DNA of 64,000 bases, from the NCBI RefSeq assembly GCF_014839805.1, contig NC_051124.1:2666001-2730000 (forward strand), read 5' to 3'. Positions 9,909 to 22,605 of the stretch are shown piece by piece; the stretch's first letter is position 1, and every line of letters begins with the position of its first letter. The notes beneath the pieces were generated by a model. That model saw only the letters and a list, made by a program, of their open reading frames with translations, had not been told where the DNA came from and did no database searches. Position numbers and translations under genes: made by a program. Source of the stretch: Manduca sexta (taxonomy: Eukaryota; Arthropoda; Insecta; Lepidoptera; Sphingidae).

Positions 9909-12653
9909 TCAATGTTCACAAGGCTCGTGGCGCACGACGGTGAGGTGTTTACCACCCATGCAGCGCATGATGCATTTATTGTTGTAAGTAACGCCATCGG
10001 AAGCACAAACTGGCTCCAGGTTCCTTGTGCACGCGCACGACACACCGGACTCATGTTCCGGGTGGTCCACGATTTGCACACGGTCTGCGCACGGGCCCGT
10101 ATATTTCACGCTGAGGCTGGGGTTGGACTGGGTTGCGCAGTTGAGCAGGCACGGGTTGTTGTATGTAACGCCGTCGCTGCCGCACACTGGTGCCAAGTTC
10201 CTGGTGCAAGCACACGACGACAAGCTCTGATCCGGCTGGTCAACAACTTGCACGCGGTCCTCGCACGGGCCTGCGTGCTTCACGCTCAACTGATGGTTGG
10301 CTTGCGTCGCGCAGTTAAGCAGGCAAGGATTGCTGTAGGTGGCGCCGTCGCTGCCGCACACCGGCTTCATCTCGCGCGTGCACGTGCATGGCTCCAGGTG
10401 GGCCACTTGAACCGTGTCCCTTTTGCATCTACCTTCGTGACGCAACTTCAAAGCTGGTGACTGAGATCGAGCACATCCGAAAGTACATTTGTTGGGATAT
10501 GTGGTGCCGTCAGTTCCACATATGGGGGAGTATTCGTAGGTGCACACGCAGTTGTCAGCGGGCAATTCGTCGCAGGAGCCTTGCTTGGCGACTGTGAGCT
10601 CGCGTTTGTTGTTGTGTCTCTCGCAGTTGAGCAGGCATTCGTTGTTGTAGGTGTTGCCGTCGGAGCCGCACACCGGCCGGTAGTTCCTGGTGCAGGTGCA
10701 GGGCGGCAAGGCGAATGCTGCGCTCACGCACGTCGCCACCACCAGTAAGCCTGCCGAAACAGAAAGTGTGTTAGCGAATGGGAATTCCTTGTCGTCATAG
10801 CACGTTAAGTAATCCGCCGACGACTCGCGACAGTCGATGACATCACTTTCTACGGGTGTAGAAAGCGCAGGTACTGGCACATACTAACACAAGGATTATG
10901 GACGGGGGTCAACGGACCCGTTAACCTTATGAATTGCATCGCGACGTGACATTGGCTGTGGTGTTGCGAATTCACGTGGGGTGCGACTAGTTGAAGTGTT
11001 TGTCAATGAAATTATGACAATATTAAGGCTTTTAACTAAGTAATACTGCGTTGCATACCATAAATTTATAGCTAATTTAATTTTGAAATGAAGTAGCAAA
11101 ATTTGCATTTAAATGATTTTACAATATAAAGCCGTTCTATTGTCTTGTTATTGACATGGAATTTAAATTATAAAATTAAGTACCTGGGTAATCTATTTAA
11201 AAATCATACAGAACTTGAATCGATTGCCGCAATATTGTAAACAAAAACTCGTTTGTTTCAAGGGAACGTTTACATTGATCTTTAGTATGCCTCGAGGTAC
11301 ACGCCGGTCGAAATCACGCGTGACTACAGAGGCCGACCAGTAGGTTACGGTGGCAGTGAAAACAAAATGTGCATGCGAAAACCCCAGCATAAAACAATGT
11401 GTCAAATAAGCTATCAAACGTTACAAAAAAAATTTGTTAATTAAGTAAACTTAGAATTTTAACGCGACCCGTGAAGCGGGCATTAGTGGTGTGGCGCGAT
11501 AGAGGGTTGCATCTCAGAAGTATAGTAATTAAGTTGAGGAATTAGAACTTCCATAATTTTTATCTTATTTTATTTGGAAAACAAACAGTATCTTATTTAA
11601 TGAAAAATCAAATAGTGATATAGTTGTTTAATTACTATTTACAAGTTTTCGAATCCATTGGATTTAATAGAAAGCGTTCAAAAAGGCCTCTGTTATCTAC
11701 AACTACTACCTTAAATATCTATTTGTCCTACTTTGAGCCAATTTGGACTCGCTATTACTGAAGCATGTTGCCATATAAGAAGATAGACAATGCCGCAGCG
11801 GACCATGAGTAGGCTGTGAACTGAGACTGGAGTTTGATCTCCATTAGAAGGTACGTGGGATTTGCAAATATTTGTTTTAACTCTGGACGTTACGGGACCG
11901 AAAGAAAATTTTGTAGATTCAGATATCCACTGTAAAAGATATTAGTATGGGTTTAATACATTATAACCGTTATGCTAGACCGAAAGGGGCAACAAAGAAA
12001 TAGCCTGGTGGTTAGTCTAACCTTATAAAGGATTACTACCATTCCTATTGATAGAATGCAGTCAAAATACTAAAATTCACTCATATTAGGTAATTGCAAA
12101 TTAACACAGTTTTAATATAGATTACACGAGTTTTGCTATAGGCACAGTTTTACTTGACGTGATAAATGAATTAGTAAATACATGCGGGTGTGCAATATGT
12201 CCATATTGGTGCTACATTACAGCTATAAAATATATCTTTTTGATTGTTGATGAGATTGTCTTGTAAACTATAATATAATAAACTGGTTTTTAATTTGCGA
12301 ATTCGGGTGTATCAGTTTGAAAGTTAATATTTCGTAATTGGTTTTTGGATCTTTGAGTATGCTATGGTTATTAATTTTAAAATGAATTATTTGTAACGTG
12401 TAGTCCATCCAATGTTTTTTGAATTTGGAAATTTGACTGTACTGAAAATGTAATGTTTTAGTCGGGTTATAAAAAAATTGGTTATGACTACGTCATTTAA
12501 ATAATTAGTAATATTTCCGAAAAAAAATTGCTAATTTAAGTTAATAAAGGCAGGTTAATAATCGCACGTCCACGACCTACGACAATTGCAAATATACTAC
12601 CTATTAATAACTTCAATTTAATAATGAAACTGCTTACCTGTTATGCAATACAT
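9909..12653 (-). CDS. Secreted five-domain Kazal-type serine protease inhibitor
   Basis: Exon 1 coding 12653-12638 (ATG TAT TGC ATA ACA G) and exon 2 10750-9909 join in phase (donor GTAAG, acceptor TTTCGGCAG) to give 285 residues. Residues 1-19 are a signal peptide (hydrophobic LLVVATCVSAAFA). Five Kazal domains follow, each with six cysteines and PVCGSDG.TY or close: 23-65, 73-114, 127-168, 185-226, 244-283. Reactive-site P1 residues, two after the second Cys, are Arg27, Tyr77, Arg131, Arg189 and Arg248. Four sites therefore suit trypsin-like enzymes and one suits a chymotrypsin-like enzyme. Domain 5 has CASDG instead of CGSDG. Linkers after domains 3 and 4 (DRVQVVDQP / DRVQIVDHP) are near copies, so these units arose by recent internal duplication. 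Expected in haemolymph, gut, silk or cuticle; the sequence does not say which. An in-frame extension upstream of exon 2 (to 10880) is intron, not protein. Confidence 0.9.
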
Positions 12654-12738
12654 TGTTTCTGTAATTTGTGTTGTCAACGAAAGCTGTTATTGTGAGGAGC
12701 ACTCGTCCGTTAATGATGATCTCGGATCGTTCCACGGG

Positions 12739-12746
12739 TTTATATA
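12739..12746 (-). promoter_or_regulatory. TATA box of the five-domain Kazal gene
   Basis: TATATAAA on the minus strand, 86 bp upstream of the ATG at 12653, at a plausible distance for a short 5' UTR starting near 12710. The second Kazal gene also has a TATA box. Confidence 0.6.
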
Positions 12747-14059
12747 GTAAGTTTAATATTTCCCAAGGCGCGAGGAAGCGGGCAAGGTTTTGTAAATCCC
12801 CGCGAGCGTGCGTCAGTGATCAGACAAGCGAAGTTAGCACTACACAGAAATACAATTATGATGTTTACATTGGACGTAAGTTTACGCGGGTTGCTCTACG
12901 GGCGAAAAAAAACTGTGACTCATTTTTGCATTGACTTGACACTGATAACGCATGCATCTGTTTACATTAATGCGTAAGTGTGACTCGTGATAATATCTGA
13001 AAAATCGGTCTGCCAATTTTCGCATGTAGTTATGTGTTATATGTTGTTTTATCTAGGTTTTTGGGTAGAACAATGAATATTCCTCCACATGTGACACACC
13101 TGATTATAACTCCTAAGTAGTAAACAGGATCAGAGGTCTACGTCTTTAACATAATTTGGAAACTGTGTCCGTAAGGTAAACACATTTGGCAAAAAGTGTG
13201 TGCCCTAGTTGCGCCCCTGTATACCCCTTCGGGGATAAATGCGTGATGTATGCTTGTTTTTGTTTGTGTTCGTAAGTGGTGAGATTATATGTCCATTTTT
13301 TTTTTCAGTTATATATGTTATATATGTTTTATCTTCTTTACTGTCAAATTAAAAAAGGATGAAAGTGGTTTGGATTAGAAGGTAAATTTGAGGACCGCCT
13401 TTTAATTAAATTAGCAACAATTCGTTAAAAAACGTGGTAAGTATCAGTCAGAAAATTGCGGCATTTACATGCGTTAGGATAAATTAATTTTGCTACGATG
13501 ATAAATACTTCTTAGAGGAAAGTAAGCAAACGCTCAAAAGGTAACCATTGTGTCCAATAGATAGATGTTGGTAATTGTTTAGGCAAATATGTGCAGTCAC
13601 ATATATGAACACCTATTTTCAAAACAAACATTTATTAGCACGTTTTATTACATATTTACGTATAAAATTCCAACTTATAGAAACATCTTCCGAATAACAA
13701 GTAAGTATAATATAAAAGATGGCATACTTAGATTTTTCGTTCGACATCGTCACAGTTTACGTATTGCACAATATGCATCCTTATGTCTACAGTACCTAAT
13801 AAATTTAGTAGATGCCTAGATACCTCTTACTGGATATCTTCTACCATAAATAATGGTAAAAACCCCCCATATGGTATCTGTCCCGATGGTCGCATCAGGA
13901 CACAAACCTCGTGGAACTCTCAACAGTTGGAGCAGTATAGTTCTTGATTGAAGTCACCTACAAAGTGAAAAGACAAGCTCATAAAGTTCGCAGAAACTTC
14001 TTCTATGCACACCGCTTCCCATAAGTTGGTTTGGGAAACTTGGGGAGGCTAGTGTTCAA

Positions 14060-14612
14060 CAATGAATTTCAAAATGCTGAACAAGAACAAGGTCGCGTTT
14101 CAGGGGGGTAGTACAAGAAATAAGAATGACGCGCAAAGTGCAGAGGTGGACTGGTATAATTTTTGCTGCCATCAAGGCAATGTCTTTCTTAAGGTCTAAA
14201 ACAAGTTTACTAGTTTTGTATAAACTATCTACGACTATGGGACGTATAAGAAAAGTCAAACCCGCTGAGCGCGCTATGGAGAGGACTATGCTTGGAGTTT
14301 CTTTACGTGATCGAATCAGAAATGAGGAGATCCTTAGAAGAACGAAGGTCACCATCATAGACCATCGGATTAGCAAGCTGAAGTGGTAGTGGGCAGGATA
14401 CATAGCTCGCAGAACTGATGGCCGATGGGGCACGAAGGTTCTGGAGTGGAGACTACGAGCTGGCAAATGCAGCGGCGGACGTCTACCCACGAGGTGGACA
14501 GATGAACTAATAAAAGTCGCAAGAGGTCGCTTAATGCGAGACGCTTCGAATAATCTGGAAATCCTTGGGGGAGGCCCATGTTCAGCAGTGGACATCCTGC
14601 GGCTGATGATGA
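14060..14612 (+). pseudogene. RTE-like LINE, C-terminal relic of the pol ORF
   Basis: Encodes the stretch downstream of the reverse transcriptase of RTE-like LINEs common in Lepidoptera: ERTMLGVSLRDRIRNEEIL, a TAG stop right after ISKLKW, then WAGYIARRTDGRWG, VLEWR, GGRLPTRWTDELIKVA and the tail GGGGGAGGCCCATGTTCAGC. The in-frame stop and missing 5' part show a dead, 5'-truncated copy. Reverse-strand ORFs over the same interval are shadows. Confidence 0.8.
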
Positions 14613-16201
14613 AGAATTCTGAATGAAACTATATTCTTCAATAAACCTTAGGAATTGAACCATATCGCATGAATTGATACTTCCTACGCCAGATTTAAAG
14701 TGCAATATACATAATAGACTATACGGAAAACCAGATTCGGTCGAAAACAAAAAAAAACTTACAATTCTTGGTATTTTCCTCACTCATACTGCGTGAAAAA
14801 GTAAATATCTAACTATATTTATTTTTTCTAGTAATGTTTATAATAATAAATAAGTAATTAATAAACATTCGATTAGGTAATAGCTTATCAGTCATATCTC
14901 ACAACTAAGAGTGGAATGCCTTTATGAGTGAAATTGCGACAAATATAACCTCTTGATTAAACCATTGTACCTATTAACGCAATTTGTTTCAGTCATAATT
15001 TATACCTAAAATAAATATTAATTAATTGAATACAAATCGTTAAATCATTGAAAAGGGATAGTGGTTTTAATATACCAAAATTTTTGTGCCTGATATTCTA
15101 AAAAAATAATTGAGTAATATATTTATATGTTTGTATGATCCTTTTTCAATTTGCAGGGCATTTTTGATAAGTCCGTTCGGGAGTCTGTAGGCGAGGTCTA
15201 TATTCAACAGTTGACTTCATGTGGCTCATGATAATGATGTTGATGTATATCAGAGGCAAAAGATTTTATACTTCGCCGATAGAAAACTCGTACACAAAGA
15301 TTTCCAAATTTCAACAGGCGTTGTGCCAAATTCGTTGTTCATTTTCCTCGTGTATAACCTTATCTTCTCAACACAAACATAAAGTAGGTAATTAAAGGTC
15401 TGATTCGAACTAATCGTTCTCCGCAAATAATAATTCCCTCCCTGACTAGCCCTACTGCACTTGATGTTAGTGATTTAAGAGATAGTGTCGACTGCCAACT
15501 GACTATGTGGGCTGATTCTAGAACGCGACAAACTTGGGCCATAATTGCTTTCGTTGCTCCTGGGCATTTAATCCAATAAAAATTATTGGTTTTTAAAGGC
15601 TTATTAAACATGGCAGGTAAAGGTATGTTTTTTTTTCCTAAATGGCTGTTGTTTGTGACAATTTTGCCAACGTCAAAGAAGGCGGAAAGTTGTGAATTCG
15701 TATAATAGCGGAAGAATCTGACAAGGGCAAGCCAAATGTCAAACTAATAACACCTTAACGTAATGTTGACTCTTTGCTGCTGTTATTGCTCCTTATTGCT
15801 AATAAACCTAATTGAATGCCGGTGTGTCCATGCCATTATGGATTTTTATAGCAAATTAACAAAAGTAACTTGGTTAGTGCAGTGAACTTTTTGCCGGATC
15901 GTATCAATTTCAACTGATAAGATGGTAGACAGAGGTTAGACTTGCAAATTTCACCAGCTGTTTAGGTGTAATAAAAGATAGCCTATTTACTGGACACAAT
16001 ACAAAACTCGGAGCTGATACTGAGTAGAGAAATCAAATATCCCTTTAACTAACCCAGGTTTCGAGCCCGAGATTTTAGCCCCGTAGCTGTAACTACGGCG
16101 CGTGCAATACAATACAATATGAAAGATTTACTGTTACAGTAAACAGTTCCGTATAATACGCACTCTATATTGCATGAATTATTTAAACATATTATTTTAT
16201 A

Positions 16202-17146
16202 CTAGCTTTTGCCTGCGGCTCCGCCCGCGTTATAAAGTTTTTCAGGCTAAAGTTTTCCGTTATAAAAGTAGTAGTTTCCCGGAAGCCTATGTTCTTCCCA
16301 GGGTCTCAAACTGTCTCCATACCAAATTTCATCTTAATACGTTGGGTAGTTTTTGAGTTGAACACGTTCGGGCAGACAGATGCAGCGGGGGACTTTGTTT
16401 TATAAAATATATTTTTTAGAACTTTTTAAGAGGAACAATCCCGTCAAACATCATTGTTGCATAACTTTAACCGTTTACGCAGGGCACGCAACGGAAGCTC
16501 TCAAAACTAATAATTTTCCCCGTTTTTGCAACATAGCACTCCGGGAACAAAGGCTCCTTATTTGATAAGATTTTTTTAGTTCAAACCGGTAGTTCCTGAG
16601 ATTAGCCATTACTGCTCCGCTCCTATTAGTCATAGCGTGATGATATATAGCCTATAGCGCTCCACAAATAAAGGGCTATCCAACACAAAACAAATTTTTC
16701 AGTTCAAACCGGTAGTTCCTGAGATTAGCCATTACTGCTCCGCTCCTATTGGTCATAGCGTGATTATATATAACTTTGAGCACTCCACAAACAAAGGACT
16801 ATTCAACACAAAAATATTTTTTCAGTTTAGACCGGTAGTTCCTGAGATTAGCCATTACTGCTCTGCTCCTATTGGGTATAGCGTGATGATATATAGCCTA
16901 TAGCACTCCACGAATAAAGGGCTATCCAACGCAAAAATATTTTTTCAGTTTGGACCGGTAGTTCCTGAGATTAGCCATTACTGCTCCGCTCCTATTGGGT
17001 ATAGCGTGATAATATATAGCCTATAGCACTCCACGAACAAAGGGCTATTCAACGCAAAAAGAATTTTTCAGTTTGGACCGGTAGTTCCTGAGATTAGCGC
17101 GTTCAAACAAACAAACAAACTCTTCAGCTTTATATAATAGTATAGA
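16202..17146 (-). mobile_element. Non-autonomous Helitron with four 123-bp internal repeats
   Basis: On the minus strand it starts TCTATACTATTATATAAAGC (17146 down), runs into GTTTGTTTGTTTG, and ends at 16202 with a GC-rich hairpin region and AAAAGCTAG. It lies between host A (17147) and T (16201), the A|T insertion rule of Helitrons. Inside, the sequence ACCGGTAGTTCCTGAGATTA recurs at 16585, 16708, 16831, 16954 and 17077, exactly 123 bp apart each time. No Rep/helicase coding. Confidence 0.85.
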
Positions 17147-18543
17147 TTTATATACACGTGTCCCTCTTTTCTATTATATCTTTATTTTGTCCGGTTTAAA
17201 AAAAAAATTGTATATTCCATTTTAAAATTCATCATCATTCTCTGTATTTTAGAACTTTAACTAACCAGCAAGTCATTGCAAAAGCCGTTAAACACATTTT
17301 ACTGGTTGCGTTTGGTGACCTCAAGTGAAACTGTCAATTCACGCCTCGGTATTCCAGGAACAATATCACGTACTCGACTTCAATGATATTGGTTTCGTCG
17401 TAAAACAAAAGTAAACAAATATTAACTTGAGTAAGTAAATATTACGTGGTTTCCGCGCCACGGGTTTTCCTCCTCCTAAGATCCTTCCTTGTAAGTCTAT
17501 AATTAAAACTGAAACAATAGAAATGAATGACAAATATCGAAACAAGATTCTTTACGAGAGTTTGTGACGCGAGGGAAATCTAACCGCAATGATTTATTTA
17601 AACTAAAACCTATTTTGTAGTAATCTGACTAATTTCCTTTACAAACAAGTAACTATTCTAAAATCACGTATATACTCATAAAAAATATATGAATGTACGG
17701 GAAAAGCTCAATGGCAAAACAGCTCAGCTATTATTGTAAATAGGTAATAAAATTCTAGTATAGCTTCTCCTACAACTGTTAGGAAAAACGAACACAGAAT
17801 AAGCATGACTATTGGTTTCTTGTTACAATACTCGGCACTGAATGAATGTTAGTAAGTAGGGTTGTTAGTAAGTAAGTAGAGTTGTCATAACAGGAGTTTC
17901 AAGAAGGAGAGCTAATTGACATTACAATCGTTACAATGCTGTAGTTAAACTGCTCTGTAGAATGTGCCCATTCACATTTGAGATAAAACATTTGAATGCG
18001 AGGTTCTCCATTTTTAAAAAAATACATACATTTAAAACTGTACATATTTTATATTCTTTTATATATTTAACTTGATAACATGACGCGCAATTCGCTCGCC
18101 TAGTAAAATTAGAAGTATTTAAATATTCATAACGTTTGCAATCAATCATTTTAATTTATTCAGATAATACTTCAGCTTACAAATTGAATGCGTGATGTTC
18201 AAACGTAAGTAATGCTTTTGTTGTAGCGCCTCATAGGTTTAATGACACCCCACTGTTACTGTCACTAACGTATTGACTAAAATTGGTGAAATCGTCCCGG
18301 ATTCGATCCCAGTAAGGGCAATATGTATATGTTTTGAAACCAACGCCAGTTTGCGTTTGGAAATTAATTTGCAGATTACAGCTGATTTGATCTTCGCCTC
18401 CTCAACATGGTTTTATAATGTTTACCGCATAGGTACTATCTAGGTATATTTGCTGGAGTTCTATTTAACATTAGCGAAATCTGATTTGAAATTTATTGTC
18501 ATTTTTCCACGCTCTCAAAGTCAGACTACCTTGTTCATACAAA

Positions 18544-18731
18544 TCTCTAAAGTTGAAGAGTTTGTTTTTTTGAACGCGCTAATTTCAGGAACTACTAAAT
18601 CGACTTTGAAAAAAATATTGCTAATTGGAAGCTACATTACTCCAAAGTGTTATGTGCTGCTTTTAATTTCGCGAAAATATTTATCTCGAAATAAACCTAG
18701 TTACGCGGGCGGAGATGCAAGTAAAAGCTAG
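18544..18731 (+). mobile_element. Short non-autonomous Helitron (188 bp)
   Basis: Begins TCTCTAAAGTTGAAGAGTTTG after an A and shares GAACGCGCTAAT with the 17.1-kb Helitron. It ends with TTACGCGGGCGGAGATGCAA and AAAAGCTAG followed by T. It is an internally deleted relative. Confidence 0.7.
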
Positions 18732-20087
18732 TGTATAGATAATAAGCGGTAAAACCACCCTGCCTTATATGCATTAGACAGATCTTATTATTTTAATTGT
18801 GCGTATAATTTATTAACTGTATGATTGATCATTTACATACGTAGTTAGTTGCTACGTATCGACTTCGTGATTATGTAATCGGTAAAAACCATAACCTGTT
18901 CAAACCCTGACCCGAATCTAGGATCAATATGAGGTGGGTTAGATTATGATAGATAAGGCGAAGGAGGAATCTTTATTATATGTATGACAAGATAACAATT
19001 TCAATTATATTCAAAAAAATATGATTCGGAAAGTAGGAAAACAATTTCATCGTTACTCCAAAAATGATACTTCGGAAGTATTTTAGCCCCAGAAAAGGAG
19101 TAATTAGACGGTAGGCTTTTTGTTTGTTAAATATGATGCCATTGTTTGTCATAACTGGAGACAAGGAAGATCTTGCTCTGTGCTAAATGCTAATAAATAG
19201 TAGCATTCCGAACTTTATACCAAAAACCTCTATACGTATAGCAATGGACACTCGACTTTAGATTATTATGTTATAAATCATAATCATAGTGATAACAATG
19301 ACCTTTATGACCGAAATACAATAGTAACTGCATACTGGTTTTCAACAGACATACTGGGGTTAGTGGCGGCCTTAACGGGGGTAAAACGGGAACCACCATG
19401 TGCCTCGCGCAGAGCCCAGATGAGACCTTTTTTCAGATAACTATGTTGTTATCCTAAGCATCTTAGATAAAAATTACTGAAATCGGAATTGTTTTCGTTT
19501 GTTCCCACCCTAAGTCTCACGCTTACTAAAGCCAACATTGAGAGCGGTGGTATCTTATATATTAAATGCTGATTAAAGACTTTTAAATCCTCATTCAGTA
19601 AACATATGACTACTGTAAACGTTATGGTTGACCTCATCTTGGTAAACTTGAACGGGAAACTGGTATAACGAACATTTTGGGTTTTTGTAGCGACCTCGGA
19701 ACTGAATGCTGACCTAAATTACATCGGGTTTTTGAGGAGTACTTTCTTGACAGTAACCGGGTATTTTTATGACTATTTCAGAAGAAAAAATTTAGGTTAA
19801 AAAAATGAGGTTTGAGGTTGGGAAAATAATAAGAACATTTTTAAAAATTTACAGTATAGGTATTAATTATGGCTAACAGTATTTTGTTCCAGCAAAACGA
19901 TAATCGATTATATACCCTTTCTGATAAGTAGGATAAAGTTTGATTGTCCGGCGAAAAACATGAGGTTAATTTTCAATGGTTACCATATTATGTCGTTGTG
20001 CTCTTGGCAACAAAGTAGTAAACAAGTAACTCATTCAAGTAATATTACTAGATAAATTTTTCATACCTATCCGATGACATAGCGACC

Positions 20088-20395
20088 ACTATACGCAAGG
20101 TGATGGCACTGGTGGTAGGCCTCTCATATGTGAGAGTCCGCCTGGGTAGGTACCACCGCAATGTCTATTTCTGCCGCCAAGCAGCAGTGTGTAGTCACTG
20201 TTGTGTTCCGGTTTGAAGAACATTGTAGCAGTGTAACTACTGGACATAATGAGACATACGTCTCATGTCTCGGGATGGCGAGCGCAGTGGAATACCAAAC
20301 AATACTTTGTATTTCTACTGTTTATGGGCGGTCGTATCGCTTACCATCAGGCGAACGGTAAGATAGCGTCATTCACAGCCATTAAAAAAATAGGT
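20088..20395 (+). mobile_element. LINE 3' tail repeat
   Basis: Shares long stretches with the reverse-strand copy at 28507-28803 (CTCTCATATGTGAGAGTCCG, GGTTTGAAGAACATTGTA-like, GGCGAGCGCAGTGGAATACC) and ends CAGCCATTAAAAAAA. No ORF of the parent LINE remains. The class is inferred from the A-tail and dispersed copies. Confidence 0.6.
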
Positions 20396-21914
20396 GAAAA
20401 ATTCACCATATGGATTCGTTCTGACGTCCCCGAACACTGGCCATGATTTTGGCATACAGAGAGGCAAATTACAATGTCCTTCACTATGTCTATGCAGTTA
20501 GTCACTGAAAAATACGCAGATTCTGATAGTGCGGCTTGCTATGCGAATATAAAATAAATCATATATTTAGTATGCAATAAAAATATGCAATAAATTATTT
20601 TAGGACACATTGTTTTGTATCAAACACGGGATCGTCCCGGACCATGCAGTAGGAAGCGGGAAAACTTATATTTATTGTAGTAGCAGCCAAGCCAGACTGA
20701 TAGTGTCATTTGATAGAAGTTTGATTGTCATCGATAAAAGAATGAAATATTTCAATGATCAAATCTCTAAATGTATTTGATTATTCTACTGCCCTGCGTA
20801 CTAATTACCATAGTGAATGGCATTACTGGTGGGTCTTCGTATATTAACATTTTTTAACCAATTGTTTTTATCGTGAAATGACAAACATTGCATTTAAAGA
20901 CAGTGACCAACTTAAAACTAGTCATAGTTTTAACGATCTAATATTATGCATAAAACTCCCATCCATTGAAAATATTAATGGAGTTTTCTGTTATCGGTAA
21001 TATAATATATGCCAAACATATCTAAGCAATTAGATATATCATTACCTAGATCAAAAAAACAAACTAGGCCATGACATACAAAAATCAAGGACTAATACTT
21101 TCAAGGTTGACAAAATTCACGGGTGTTTCCGAAAACCTACAACAAATGTATCAACATAGCAATCAGAATTACTTAGCAAGGCGAGGTTCATTGAACTCTC
21201 CGACCCGTGCAGAGGCTTCTAGAAATGAATGTGGGTGCGCATGACCACTATTTTTGTAGATAAAAGCTGACGCACTTCACAAATGCATTTTTATAAGCAA
21301 AATCATTAAAAAAAATACCCTTTTAAGGATTTCTTTGGATGTAGGTGCTCTGCGCTCAGTACTTGGCTTTTAAGAGCACTGGAACCACCAGGCACCCACA
21401 TAGCTTCCCTAGCCCTGTGATTTTTATCCATAGGAACAATCGATACGAAATTCTCACCACGAGAAAGGTGTTTTTTATATCGTTGAGTCGATTTTTATTC
21501 CTCAATTCAGCATCGGAAATGAAAATAATACTGATTCAGTTTTACAACCTTAATAACCTTAGGATTAGTGGGAGCGTATATTAGAATGTCAAATGGAAGT
21601 CCGGGATCTAATCCCAATTATCAGTTCGGTAGGTTGTGTAGATTTTTTTGAGAATATAATTTCACATCTGAATTCTTCACGACCAGGCGGCTTTTGACAG
21701 CTCTGAAATCTTTAGGGCAGGCCTATTTTCAGGCGTGGTCTTCATCTGGTTGATGATTTGATGTTTTCTCAAAGGATTGACGTTAGGCAGTCGACCAGTC
21801 GTAAACTAAACCATATCTTTCGTACAACATGCTTCCAATGTTTTGTGCGGACTCCACATTGACCTTCTATAGGGGACACTAGAAGATTTATTATTTTAAA
21901 TAAGGTAAATACAG

Positions 21915-22050
21915 TACAGCGTCGATGGCGTAGTTGTTTTACGGTACGAATGCAGGGCTGAGATCCCGGTGCGATCCCCGGGTCGGGCTAAAAGATATTG
22001 GGTTTTTCTATTCACTATCAGCCCGAAGTCATGAATTCGTCCCTCTTGTA
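21915..22050 (+). mobile_element. tRNA-like SINE/repeat fragment
   Basis: Contains a box-A-like GATGGCGTAGTTGTT and a box-B-like GGTGCGATCCCCGGGTCGGG, then TTGGGTTTTTCTATTCACTA. The same layout occurs at 29447-29600 and, in reverse, at 45165-45270. It cannot fold into a tRNA with a paired acceptor stem. Confidence 0.5.
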
Positions 22051-22117
22051 AATACAATATTATTAATAAAATATTTATTCTGCATGCGCTTCGCAAATGC
22101 AATTGGCATTTACGCGG

Positions 22118-22165
22118 TGACGTCACGCGGCTCAGGCATGAGGGCTAGCGTCAGCCGTGACGTCA
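22118..22165. promoter_or_regulatory. Two CRE palindromes TGACGTCA
   Basis: Perfect 8-bp CREs at 22118-22125 and 22158-22165, 40 bp apart, in a local CG-richer stretch. The nearest gene start is the single-domain Kazal gene 2.35 kb to the right. They may be chance or belong to a repeat. Confidence 0.35.
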
Positions 22166-22244
22166 TCGACAATCAGCCAACGTAAGGTAATAGAGATAGT
22201 TATCATTTCAATTCGATCTCCTCAGCCTAATACGCTCAGTATAA

Positions 22245-22605
22245 CAATACCACTTCTGTATAATATACTGCTCACTGCTGCATGGACCTTTTGTACTACT
22301 GAGAGGGTTTAAGCTTTAGTCTACCTCTCTGGCCCAGCGTGGGTTGGCAGACTTCACATACCCTCGAAATTCTTATGGGGAATTCTCGGGTAAGTAGGTA
22401 TCCTCGCGATGCTTTCCTACACCATTAAAGCGAATGATAATTAATAAACAATAATATTTCACAAAACTTCGAAGAATCAGAGAGCGAATGATAATTGATA
22501 AATAATAATATTACACTTTGAAAAATCAGAGATGTGTGCCTTGGATTTGGAATCTGCGGACATTCATCTAGATTCTAGACGGTTCATTGCCAACTGGGCT
22601 ATCAT
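22245..22605 (-). mobile_element. Degraded tRNA-derived SINE
   Basis: Reverse-strand relative of the complete SINE at 28884-29205. ATACTGCTCACTGCTGCATGG, TACTACTGAGAGGG, GCAGACTTCACATACC and TGCCTTGGATTTGGAATCTG occur in the same order with many substitutions and a small internal duplication near 22420-22520. Confidence 0.65.

Noticed and set aside
9900..10460. 186-residue plus-strand ORF
   Set aside because: Antisense shadow of the Kazal exon; no domain of its own.
10751..10880. N-terminal extension of the Kazal ORF to an upstream ATG
   Set aside because: A good acceptor at 10751 and the separate signal-peptide start at 12653 explain the gene better; the extension is acidic and not a signal peptide.
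14056..14783. Minus-strand ORFs of 179 and 137 residues
   Set aside because: Antisense shadows of the RTE relic, which reads correctly on the plus strand.
16585..17100. CRISPR-like or satellite array
   Set aside because: Units of 123 bp without spacers, wholly inside a Helitron.
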